Assembly (NCBI RefSeq): GCF_951805225.1
Contig: NZ_OX638201.1
Coordinates: 558,001 to 622,000, forward strand
Direction: 5' to 3'
DNA length: 64,000 nucleotides
Source of the DNA: an uncultured Flavobacterium sp.
Lineage (GTDB): Bacteria; Bacteroidota; Bacteroidia; Flavobacteriales; Flavobacteriaceae
The notes below the pieces were generated by a model that saw nothing but the letters and a program-made list of their open reading frames with translations, made no database searches and was not told the DNA's origin. The first letter of the stretch is position 1. Every line of letters begins with the position of its first letter. This document shows positions 17,634 through 25,674 of this stretch, in pieces. Both the position numbers and the translations under genes were made by a program.

Positions 17634-17797
17634 CTTTTAGTTACCAACAAAAAGCAGAACTATTTCGTTGTAGTTTCGGTTTTGGGATTGAAATCAGATA
17701 GAGTTTCTTCTGAGTTTTAAAATTTAGTTTAAATTTAGAAAATGGTTTAAAATACCAGATTTACTAACTAGACCAAAAGTTGAGATTATAAAAAGAT

Positions 17798-19669
17798 ATG
17801 ATAAGTAAAAGAATTGTAGTTACAGGAATGGCTGTAACAATGCTGTTTTCAGCATGTAAAACAAAAGATTTAAAAATGAATACTACCAAAGAAGAAGTTC
17901 CTGCTGAGAAGAAAATTGTGGTTTATCAAGTTTTTACACGTTTGTTTGGAAATAAAAACACAAACAATAAACCCTGGGGAACAATTGAAGAAAATGGTGT
18001 AGGGAAATTTAATGATTTTACAGACAAAGCGCTTCATGAAATTAAAGATTTAGGTGTTACTTATATTTGGTATACCGGAGTTCCGCATCATGCTTTGGTT
18101 CGGGATTATACGGCTTACGGAATCTCTAATGATGATCCCGAAGTAGTAAAAGGTCGTGCAGGATCGCCTTATGCCGTAAAAGATTATTATAATGTAAATC
18201 CAGATTTGGCTGTAAATCCTGCGAACAGATTGCAAGAATTTGAAGCTCTAATTGCCAGAACTCACAAAGCTGGTTTAAAACTAATTATTGATATTGTACC
18301 AAATCATATTGCTCGTAAATATGAAGGAAAAAATAATCCTGAAGGTGTAAAAGATTTTGGTGCCAATGATAATGTAAATGTTGAATACGACAGAAATAAC
18401 AACTTCTATTATATTCCGAAGGTTCATTTTGAAATTCCCGATGGAGATATTCCGTTAAACGGAGAAAAAAATCCAATGATTGATGGCTATTTTGATGAAA
18501 ATCCTGCAAAATGGACAGGAAATGGTTCCCGAAAAGTAAAACCAGACCAAAATGATTGGTACGAAACAGTAAAAGTAAATTATGGAATTCGCCCAGATGG
18601 TTCTAAAGATTTTCCTGAACTTCCGACCGGATTTGATCAAAAATCGTATCAAGAACATTTTGCTTTTTGGCAGGATAAAGACGTTCCGGATTCCTGGAAA
18701 AAGTTTAAATCTATTGCTTTGTATTGGACGGCAAAAGGAGTTGATGGTTTCCGTTATGATATGGCCGAAATGGTTCCTTATGAATTTTGGAGTTATATGA
18801 ATTCTGCTATCAAAATGAAAAATCCAAATGCTTTTTTATTGGCAGAAGTTTATAATCCGAATGAATATCGCAATTATATCCGTTTAGGAAAAATGGATTA
18901 TTTGTATGATAAAGTTGAAACGTATGATAAACTGAAAGATATTATTCGCGGAAAATCGAATCCTGATGGATTGTCTGATATTCAAAAAAGAGTGTCTGAT
19001 ATTGAACATCATATGCTTCATTTTTTAGACAATCACGACGAACAACGTTTGGCAAGTCCTGAATTTGCGGGAACTCCGGAAAGAGGAAAACCATTAATGG
19101 TGGTTTCAACAACAATTAGTACTTCGCCAACAATGGTTTATTTTGGACAGGAAGTAGGCGAGGCTGGAAATGAAAATGCAGGTTTTGGAACACATTCGAG
19201 AACTTCTATTTTCGATTATATCGGAGTTCCAAATCACCAGCGCTGGATGAACGAAGGAAAATTTGATGGTGGAAAATTATCTGATTCGGAAAAAAGTCTT
19301 CGCGATTTTTATAAAAGATTGCTGAATTTTTCGATTAATAGTTCGGCTTTAATGGGAGATTTTCAAGAGATTCAATCTATAAACCGCCAGAATAATCAAG
19401 GATATGATGAATCAATTTATTCTTATGTTCGTTGGTCAGAAAGCCAAAAATTGATAATTGTTGCTAATTTTTCTTCTGAAAAAACAAGTACGTTTAATTT
19501 GAAAATTCCATCTGATGTTATTCTAAAATGGAATTTAAAAGATGGCGAATATGTGCTTACAGATCAATTGTATTCGAATAAGAAGAATGTTTTGGTTGTA
19601 AAAAATGGAGAAGGAACTGTTATCGTTGAAATAGCGCCTTCGGAATCATTTATTTATGAAGTAAAATAG
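17798..19669 (+). CDS. GH13 alpha-amylase family lipoprotein
   Basis: A 623-residue enzyme exported as a lipoprotein (lipobox LFSAC, Cys20). GH13 enzymes hydrolyse or transfer alpha-glucosidic bonds. The (beta/alpha)8 motifs are intact: DIVPNH (region I), GVDGFRYDMAEM with nucleophile D321, FLLAEVY with acid/base E350, and FLDNHDEQR with D414. A C-terminal beta domain follows. An unusual insert between regions I and II (about 185-290, with YYIPKVHFEIP and WYETVKVNYGIRPDG) suggests a subfamily apart from common amylases. The gene faces the rest of the sugar locus and converges on the second GH13 gene, so it is a separate transcription unit of the same locus. Its surface position fits initial substrate cleavage. 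Confidence 0.9.
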   Translation: MISKRIVVTGMAVTMLFSACKTKDLKMNTTKEEVPAEKKIVVYQVFTRLFGNKNTNNKPWGTIEENGVGKFNDFTDKALHEIKDLGVTYIWYTGVPHHALVRDYTAYGISNDDPEVVKGRAGSPYAVKDYYNVNPDLAVNPANRLQEFEALIARTHKAGLKLIIDIVPNHIARKYEGKNNPEGVKDFGANDNVNVEYDRNNNFYYIPKVHFEIPDGDIPLNGEKNPMIDGYFDENPAKWTGNGSRKVKPDQNDWYETVKVNYGIRPDGSKDFPELPTGFDQKSYQEHFAFWQDKDVPDSWKKFKSIALYWTAKGVDGFRYDMAEMVPYEFWSYMNSAIKMKNPNAFLLAEVYNPNEYRNYIRLGKMDYLYDKVETYDKLKDIIRGKSNPDGLSDIQKRVSDIEHHMLHFLDNHDEQRLASPEFAGTPERGKPLMVVSTTISTSPTMVYFGQEVGEAGNENAGFGTHSRTSIFDYIGVPNHQRWMNEGKFDGGKLSDSEKSLRDFYKRLLNFSINSSALMGDFQEIQSINRQNNQGYDESIYSYVRWSESQKLIIVANFSSEKTSTFNLKIPSDVILKWNLKDGEYVLTDQLYSNKKNVLVVKNGEGTVIVEIAPSESFIYEVK

Positions 19670-19702
19670 TTTTATAAAATAGTTTTAAAGTGTGTATTTA
19701 AT

Positions 19703-19735
19703 AAACCCGACAGATTTTTAAAACCTGTCGGGTTT
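19703..19735. terminator. palindromic hairpin between convergent GH13 genes
   Basis: An 11-bp stem AAACCCGACAG/CTGTCGGGTTT. T-runs are short, so termination may be weak. The sequence belongs to the same palindrome family as 25630-25657 (AACCTGnCnGG words). Confidence 0.6.
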
Positions 19736-19772
19736 GCTTTGTGAATTCTAGTTTTAAAAAGATTTCAAAAAA

Positions 19773-21398
19773 CTAGTTTTTGTAAACAATAAAACTATTT
19801 GATTTTAGAGTTTTACTTCCCATTAATATTTTAGAATTCTTTGGTATTTGTATTTCCTTTTTTAAACCAAAGTTGATTATAACCGTAATTTTTTCTCCTT
19901 CGAAAGATCTTGTAAATGAAATTTGATCTTTTGAAGCTTCAAGATTTTCATAAGTTCCATATTGCAAAACTTTTTCCTTATTTCTTAAAGCGATAAGTTT
20001 TTTATAACTGTTAAGAATGGAATTTTTTTGGTTTTCTAAAACGGCAACATTTGTTTTTTTATAATCGGAATTAATTTTGATCCACGTTTTTTCTTTTGAA
20101 AATCCTGCAAAAGAATTTGTGTTCCATTGCATTGGGCTGCGTGATTTATCACGATTATGTTCATTGCCTTCCAGAAGTGCTTCTGTATCATTTTTGCCTT
20201 TTTCGATTGCCAATTTATAATGTGTTCTTCCTTGAATATCGACCATTTCGTCAATGTTTTTGGCTATAATATTATGCATTGCAATCTCTTCGCCATAATA
20301 AATAAACGGAACTCCTTTTGCGGTAAGTATCAAAGCGGTCAATGCTGTCGCTTTATCTACATTACCATTTGCTAATCGATCGATCATTCTTGGCATATCG
20401 TGACTTCCGAAAAACAAAGTTGGATAATTGCTCATGTTTTTCTCCATACTTTGCAATTCATCAAAAATACGTTGTGTCGAAAATTCTTTTATACTTCCAA
20501 AGTTGAAATTAAAAACAACATCTAATAAATCCTGTGATTGATATTGTTTTAAAACTTCGATTTTATCACTTCCTATTTCGCCTACAATAAAGCGATTGTC
20601 ATATTCGTTAACGGTCGATTTTATAATTTGCATGGCATTTTTCACACCTTCCTGATCAATATCATTAATGTGATCTTGTTTTCCGTCTTTCATCGGATTA
20701 TCCTGTGTGATTCCGTTGGTGGTCAAAAAGTTAATTACATCCAATCGAAAACCATCAACACCGGCATCGAGCCAAAAACGCAAAACATTCTGAATTTCAG
20801 TAACTACTTTTGGATTTGACCAATTAAGATCGACCATTCTTTTATCAAACTTATGATAATAATATTGATTCGTTAGATTGTCTTTTTCCCATGCCGTTCC
20901 TCCAAAAAAAGATTCCCAATTGTTAGGTTTCTCTTTCCATATATAATAATCACGATACGGATTGTCTTTTGATTTTCTGGATTCCTGAAACCATTTACTA
21001 TCTGTAGAAGTATGATTAAAAACCATATCTATAATTACTTTAATGCCTCGTTTATGAGCTTCGTTCAGGAAAGTATCAAAGTCAGCTTTATTTCCGTAAG
21101 TAGGATCAACTTTATAATAATCAGCAACATCATAACCGTTATCTACTTTTGGAGATTTGAGAAAAGGAGTAAGCCAAATACCTTTTATACCCAGATTTTG
21201 TAAGTAATCCAGTTTTTGAGTCATTCCTTTAAAATCTCCATACCCGTCGCCATTACTATCAGCATAACTGGGCATATAGATTTGATAAAAAACTGCTTCT
21301 TTCCACCATTTTTGGTCTGCTGTTTTTTGAGCATTCGTTGTGTTTATATTTAGCATTAGCAGAAAAAATACGGCACAATTGAATAGCTTATATTTCAT
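19773..21398 (-). CDS. GH13 oligo-1,6-glucosidase/alpha-glucosidase type enzyme
   Basis: A 541-residue secreted or periplasmic alpha-glucosidase (signal peptide through TTNAQ, residue 24). GH13 motifs: DMVFNHT (124-130), GFRLDVIN with nucleophile D220, IVGEIG with E274, GSHDMPR with D334. The residue after the nucleophile is Val221; in the alpha-glucosidase branch a Val there goes with alpha-1,6 (isomaltose) preference and Thr with alpha-1,4. Mature length and the B-domain match oligo-1,6-glucosidases. It is the last gene of the minus-strand run starting at susC; a CGCAAAG repeat (21442-21507) separates it from the next gene. The GH13 call is firm and the linkage is inferred from one residue. 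Confidence 0.92.
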   Translation of the reverse strand: MKYKLFNCAVFFLLMLNINTTNAQKTADQKWWKEAVFYQIYMPSYADSNGDGYGDFKGMTQKLDYLQNLGIKGIWLTPFLKSPKVDNGYDVADYYKVDPTYGNKADFDTFLNEAHKRGIKVIIDMVFNHTSTDSKWFQESRKSKDNPYRDYYIWKEKPNNWESFFGGTAWEKDNLTNQYYYHKFDKRMVDLNWSNPKVVTEIQNVLRFWLDAGVDGFRLDVINFLTTNGITQDNPMKDGKQDHINDIDQEGVKNAMQIIKSTVNEYDNRFIVGEIGSDKIEVLKQYQSQDLLDVVFNFNFGSIKEFSTQRIFDELQSMEKNMSNYPTLFFGSHDMPRMIDRLANGNVDKATALTALILTAKGVPFIYYGEEIAMHNIIAKNIDEMVDIQGRTHYKLAIEKGKNDTEALLEGNEHNRDKSRSPMQWNTNSFAGFSKEKTWIKINSDYKKTNVAVLENQKNSILNSYKKLIALRNKEKVLQYGTYENLEASKDQISFTRSFEGEKITVIINFGLKKEIQIPKNSKILMGSKTLKSNSFIVYKN

Positions 21399-21441
21399 AA
21401 TACTTATTGTCTTGTTAAGTTATAATAGCATTGTTTATTTG

Positions 21442-21507
21442 CACAAAGACGCAGAGGCGCAAAGAAAAAAGTTTATAAAACCTGACTTCGCGACTCTGCG
21501 TTTTTGT
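21442..21507. repeat. CGCAAAG-word inverted repeat
   Basis: Arms CACAAAGACGCAGAGGCG (from 21442) and CGCGACTCTGCGTTTTTG (to 21507) form an imperfect hairpin in the 128-bp gap between two sugar-locus genes. Confidence 0.65.
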
Positions 21508-21526
21508 ATGAGAATTTAGAAATAAA

Positions 21527-23239
21527 CTACTTTTTTTCTTGTGATTTATAATCTATGATAATACCATCAACTAGCATTTTTTCGCCTTCATATGTTATTT
21601 TTCCGCTTGACGGAACAACTACAATTATTGCTGCATTTAATGGATCAATTTTTACTTTAGAGGAAGAAGAAACATTTCTTGCTATAAAAGTTCCGGAAAG
21701 GGTATTGTATAAATCTACTTTTTTGCCCTTTTCAGTTTTTATAGTAACAGTTTTACTTGTCGTATATGGATTATAATATAAGTATGTTGGATAAGCTTTA
21801 TCATGATAGAAATCTGTTGCTAATAAATCAAGTTGCAATATTCCTGTTACGTTTGTTGCCTGAATAATGCTTCCGAAGATACCAACATGACCACTTCCGT
21901 AAACGCTGAATTGAGATTCTTTTGGATTTTCGCCTAATACCCAAAGCGGACCATCGCCTTGTGCTACGGGACCTTTTAAGTTTTCATATTCTTTATAACT
22001 TGATTGCTTGATAATTCCTTCGTAGCCAATTACTCCTTTGGTAACTTCGGCAAGTTCTGGAATAGTTTGATGTTCTTTTGGCATATATTGCGGATAAAAA
22101 AAGCGTGAAGCATTTGCAGCGTTCAACATCCATTTTCCAATTGCGGTTGCATACGATTGATCGTATCTCACCATTGGTACTAATGGCCAGGCAGCATCGT
22201 AGGTATTCATTAAAAATCCGTATCCGCCGTGATCAACTGTACTTCCAAAAGTTCCTGAAATATCAATTCCGTTCCAGTTTCCAACTAAAGCTCCCCAACC
22301 TTCACGACAGATTGGTGTTCCGTCAAATGTCCAGTCAAGCATTTTATTGGTGTTGTATTTTGTTCCATTTTCGGCATTAATTCTGGCGGCTAAATAAGCT
22401 CCAAAAGGCATTAAAACTTCATAAGTTGGATTTTTTGATTGTGATTCTAAAGCTGCTAAAGCACTTTTTGCTCCTTTTAAATATTTGGCATCTCCAAACT
22501 TTTTATACGCCATATACAAAACCCAAGCGTGTCCTGCTGCTGCGTCAGGTTGTGCACAAATATGATTTGTCATTGGCGTCATTTTGTTGTAATCAAAATA
22601 AGAATATTCATAATTCCCATTTAAAATTACATCGGCTTCATAAAACTTATCTGCAATACTTTTAGCGATTTCTGTAAAACCAGGTTCGTTAGGATATTTA
22701 TCATAAACAGCAAAGAATAATAGATTCGGATATACATCATACCACCAATCACGACCGTAACCGCCACCCAAAAGTGCAACTTCAGGACAGGTATTATTCA
22801 TCATAATATTCCAGTTGGTTTCTTTGTTGAAATAATTTTTAAGCATTCCAACGTAGTTTAAGTTTGGTTGGTTTTTGTCGATTCCAACCAAAGTTGCGCC
22901 TAAAGTTGCTCCCATTGTTGCAAGCGCTTCATGAAACATTCCGTTGTTATGATCAGGTCCTTGCCTTACATCGGCCACAGCCGTATATAATCCTACAACT
23001 TTTTGCGGGAAGTTTTTCTGGGTGTCATCCATCCAAACCATTGGCCAAAATTTTCCTTTGGCATTAAAATCATAAACGGTTTTATCAAAATCTAAAGCCA
23101 GTTTTTTATAATCAATTATTTTTAATGGTTGTGGTAGATTTGGCATTTGATCTACACGAGGAATTTTTTGTTGTTTTACCTGAGCTGTCAGGCTTAAAGT
23201 GAACAAACAACAGAGGGTAATTTTTATAAATGTATTCAT
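21527..23239 (-). CDS. uncharacterised secreted protein of the sugar locus, possible glycosidase
   Basis: I do not recognise a family for this 570-residue protein. A signal peptide ends at about LSLTAQ (residue 20). The central ~400 residues are rich in Trp, Tyr, Gly and Asn with helix-pair character, as in (alpha/alpha)6-barrel glycosidases and lyases: GLYTAVADVRQGPDHNNGMFHEAL, GGGYGRDWWYDVYPNLLFFAVYD, HICAQPDAAAGHAWVLYMAYKKFGD, DAAWPLVPMVRYDQSYA. Acidic residues next to aromatics (GRDWWYD, CREGW, DHGGYG) are possible catalytic or binding sites. The last ~130 residues look like a beta domain (YLYYNPYTTSKTVTIKTEKG). It sits 14 bp after the MFS gene in the same run as GH130 and SusCD, so action on the same substrate is likely. 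Confidence 0.6.
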   Translation of the reverse strand: MNTFIKITLCCLFTLSLTAQVKQQKIPRVDQMPNLPQPLKIIDYKKLALDFDKTVYDFNAKGKFWPMVWMDDTQKNFPQKVVGLYTAVADVRQGPDHNNGMFHEALATMGATLGATLVGIDKNQPNLNYVGMLKNYFNKETNWNIMMNNTCPEVALLGGGYGRDWWYDVYPNLLFFAVYDKYPNEPGFTEIAKSIADKFYEADVILNGNYEYSYFDYNKMTPMTNHICAQPDAAAGHAWVLYMAYKKFGDAKYLKGAKSALAALESQSKNPTYEVLMPFGAYLAARINAENGTKYNTNKMLDWTFDGTPICREGWGALVGNWNGIDISGTFGSTVDHGGYGFLMNTYDAAWPLVPMVRYDQSYATAIGKWMLNAANASRFFYPQYMPKEHQTIPELAEVTKGVIGYEGIIKQSSYKEYENLKGPVAQGDGPLWVLGENPKESQFSVYGSGHVGIFGSIIQATNVTGILQLDLLATDFYHDKAYPTYLYYNPYTTSKTVTIKTEKGKKVDLYNTLSGTFIARNVSSSSKVKIDPLNAAIIVVVPSSGKITYEGEKMLVDGIIIDYKSQEKK

Positions 23240-23253
23240 TTTATGTTTTTATT

Positions 23254-24540
23254 TTAAAGCAGATCTACGGCTACTTTTTCTAATACTTTTTTGTTTGGTT
23301 CAATTTCCGGAGAAAGTTCCAGTCCTTGTTTTATAATTTTTTTACTGATAAAAATCGAGCACAATTGTAATAGCGCGATGATTCCGATGGCGTATCTTAA
23401 AGCAAAATCTTCTGAAACTACATAATATAAGGTTAGGAAAGTTCCGGCTCCAAAAAGTCTTCCAATATATAAACCTGCTTCATGATTTAAGATATAGGTA
23501 AACTCACCTCTTTTTTCGATGCGGGATACAATATCAATTACTTTTAGCTGAATAGGGAAGTAGGCTAAATCCATCAAAGGTTTTGCAATAAGGAGCAATA
23601 ATAAAAAGAGAATTACACCGGTTTTATCAAAGAATAATCCGTTAATGCAAGCTCCTAAAGCAAATAGAATCAGTCCTGCCGAAAAGATTTTGATTCGATC
23701 TGATGGTTTTGAAAAACGTCCGATAAAATAAATGATGATGGCCGCCAGTATTGCACCTATGGATTGTGCTTTTCCTAATGCACCTTCTTCTCCTAATATT
23801 TTAAAAATAAGCATTGCGGGAGCTGTGACTAGAAATCCTTGAGCTAAACCCTTGAATGTAGCAAGCGATAATAGTTTATACCATAAGGGATGAAATTTGA
23901 AAAAGATGTACTTTTTTTGTGTCGGATTTTCAAATTTACCTCTGTAACAAACTATTGAAGCGGCGATTGTAATCAGAAAAACTATTCCTGTAATGATTAC
24001 GTAAGCTTCATGTTTTTCACCTTCGCCTGTTTTTGATTGTATAAACCAACCAATTGTTGCTGGGATTGCAATAGCAATTATGGTATAAATAAAGGTTTCT
24101 AAACCGTAATAATAATTTCGGTTTTCATCGTTTGTAATTGCCAAAGCAAGATAATCTCTATTTGCCCAATACAAACCAAATGAAAGCCCCATAGTAATAC
24201 CTGCGATACCAATTCCGGTAAGATCAAGTGTTTTTAAAGACATCATGATTATCATTGAAACACCGCTAAGCATCATTCCAATTGAATATAACTTTTTGAT
24301 GTTTAGATGTTTCAATAAGAATCCATTTAACAAAAAGGTAAGCGGAATTCCGGTATAAATTGCCAATTGATAAATGACAACTTTTGAGGTATCATTTGAA
24401 TTCCTCATAATATAGGCGGCAACAAAAATATCGATTACAGGCAATACCAATGCATAGACCAGATTTGTGAATATTAGTATACGAAAATTATGGGTTTGGC
24501 TTTTAAAATGATCAATTTCTGATATAAGTTTTTTAAACAT
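23254..24540 (-). CDS. MFS transporter of the sugar locus
   Basis: A 428-residue inner-membrane protein with about 12 hydrophobic helices, MFS by topology and the cytoplasmic loop between helices 2 and 3 (LLKHLNIKKLYSIG). It probably imports the oligosaccharide made in the periplasm. I place the start at MFKKLISEID (24540): its ATG shares one base with the GH130 stop (TAATG), which couples the two. The longer frame starting at 24594 would run 55 bp into GH130 and adds a hydrophilic extension atypical for MFS. A transporter coupled to a GH130 enzyme suggests import of a disaccharide for cytoplasmic phosphorolysis. Confidence 0.85.
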   Translation of the reverse strand: MFKKLISEIDHFKSQTHNFRILIFTNLVYALVLPVIDIFVAAYIMRNSNDTSKVVIYQLAIYTGIPLTFLLNGFLLKHLNIKKLYSIGMMLSGVSMIIMMSLKTLDLTGIGIAGITMGLSFGLYWANRDYLALAITNDENRNYYYGLETFIYTIIAIAIPATIGWFIQSKTGEGEKHEAYVIITGIVFLITIAASIVCYRGKFENPTQKKYIFFKFHPLWYKLLSLATFKGLAQGFLVTAPAMLIFKILGEEGALGKAQSIGAILAAIIIYFIGRFSKPSDRIKIFSAGLILFALGACINGLFFDKTGVILFLLLLLIAKPLMDLAYFPIQLKVIDIVSRIEKRGEFTYILNHEAGLYIGRLFGAGTFLTLYYVVSEDFALRYAIGIIALLQLCSIFISKKIIKQGLELSPEIEPNKKVLEKVAVDLL

Positions 24541-25598
24541 TAGTTGTTTTTTAGAAGTAAAAGAATCTCTTTGATCGAAAATTGTGCTCCGCATACAAAT
24601 TCGTCCGAAGCACCATAATAGATCGTAACAGTATCGCCGTCAGGTTCAATAATATGACCATTTGTAAATACTACGTTTCCAAAAAATCCGCTTAGTTCAT
24701 AACTTGTTGTGGGGATCATAATTGGTTCTTCGGTTCTTGCGATTACTTTTGTCGGATCGTTTAAATCCATTAAAAATGCTCCTAAACAATATTGGTGATT
24801 TTCATTGGCTCCGTGATATATTTCCAGCCAGCCTTTATCTGTTTTGATAGGCGAAGCTCCGGCACCAATTCTTTTACTGTCCCAAAGCCCTTTTCGTGTT
24901 TTAAGTATACAATGATGATTTCCCCAGTGAATACCATCCGGAGATGAAGCAATCCAGATATAATTTCCTCCAATATCTACGCTGCTCGGACGATGTAAAG
25001 CATAAAATAATCCGTTTATTTTTTCTTCAAAAATGGCACAATCTTTATTATGTGCGGGTAATATCATGCCGTGTTTCTGGAAATTTTTCCAATCTGTTGT
25101 GGTACGTAAACCTACACCAACGCCATTATCTGAAACTGAGGTAAAGGTCAAATAATAAGTTCCTTCGATTAAGGAAACACGACAATCTTCTATCCCGAAT
25201 GTTTCCAAAATACCTTCTCCAACTAAGGAAGGATAATTTTCAGGCTCATAAAAATCACGACCGTTTTCGCTGCATAGTAAACGCAAATGTGATAGTGTAG
25301 TTAAATAATCATTTCCTTTATAATTAATTACTCGTGCATCTGTTGCAATTAAATCAGGATCATTTTTCGGAATTTCGATAATTGTAATCTCACCAGTTTC
25401 TGTTAAGATTGGGAATGAAATTAAATTTTCTTTCTGTTTTGGCCTTTCTGCCACGCGAACAACTAACCAGGTTTTATTTTGGTATTGAAATACGCCCGGA
25501 TTCAATAAACACGTAATTTCTAATCCTTCTCTGCTTGCAGGTATATCTGTAGGTGATAATAACGGGTTTTCTGTAAAACGTTTTGCTATATCTTTCAT
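24540..25598 (-). CDS. GH130 family glycoside phosphorylase/hydrolase
   Basis: A 352-residue five-bladed propeller enzyme with no signal peptide, so cytoplasmic. GH130 members phosphorolyse or hydrolyse beta-mannosides; known activities include mannosylglucose phosphorylase and beta-1,2-mannosidase. The general acid is probably Asp138 in FGIEDCRVS. Other family segments: ITCLLNPGVF, FYALHRPSSVDIGGNYIW, WDSKRIGAGASPIKTDKGWLEIYHGAN. The choice between phosphorylase and hydrolase depends on Arg/His phosphate ligands I cannot place with certainty. It is coupled to the MFS gene and is 76 bp after susD, with a perfect palindrome in between. Confidence 0.88.
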   Translation of the reverse strand: MKDIAKRFTENPLLSPTDIPASREGLEITCLLNPGVFQYQNKTWLVVRVAERPKQKENLISFPILTETGEITIIEIPKNDPDLIATDARVINYKGNDYLTTLSHLRLLCSENGRDFYEPENYPSLVGEGILETFGIEDCRVSLIEGTYYLTFTSVSDNGVGVGLRTTTDWKNFQKHGMILPAHNKDCAIFEEKINGLFYALHRPSSVDIGGNYIWIASSPDGIHWGNHHCILKTRKGLWDSKRIGAGASPIKTDKGWLEIYHGANENHQYCLGAFLMDLNDPTKVIARTEEPIMIPTTSYELSGFFGNVVFTNGHIIEPDGDTVTIYYGASDEFVCGAQFSIKEILLLLKNN

Positions 25599-25629
25599 GA
25601 TTTTTAGTTCTATATTATTGTGAATCGAA

Positions 25630-25657
25630 ACCTAACAGGTTTTTAAAACCTGTTAGG
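25630..25657. repeat. perfect 28-bp palindrome between susD and GH130
   Basis: ACCTAACAGGTTTT followed directly by its reverse complement. With no T-run after it on the minus strand it is more likely an RNA-stabilising or attenuating hairpin at the susCD 3' end than a strong terminator. Confidence 0.65.
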
Positions 25658-25674
25658 TCTAATATTTTAAAAAA

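Noticed and set aside
17432..17701. 89-codon open frame upstream of the GH13 lipoprotein
   Set aside because: It starts inside the nested inverted repeat and consists of palindrome and CAAAGG words; no protein-like composition.
19703..19735. Strong Rho-independent terminator between the GH13 genes
   Set aside because: The stem is good but no proper T-run follows on either strand; it belongs to a palindrome repeat family, so I give it only moderate confidence as a terminator.
24541..24594. Upstream start for the MFS gene
   Set aside because: It would add 18 hydrophilic residues and run 55 bp into GH130; the ATG at 24540 in a TAATG overlap is the better start.
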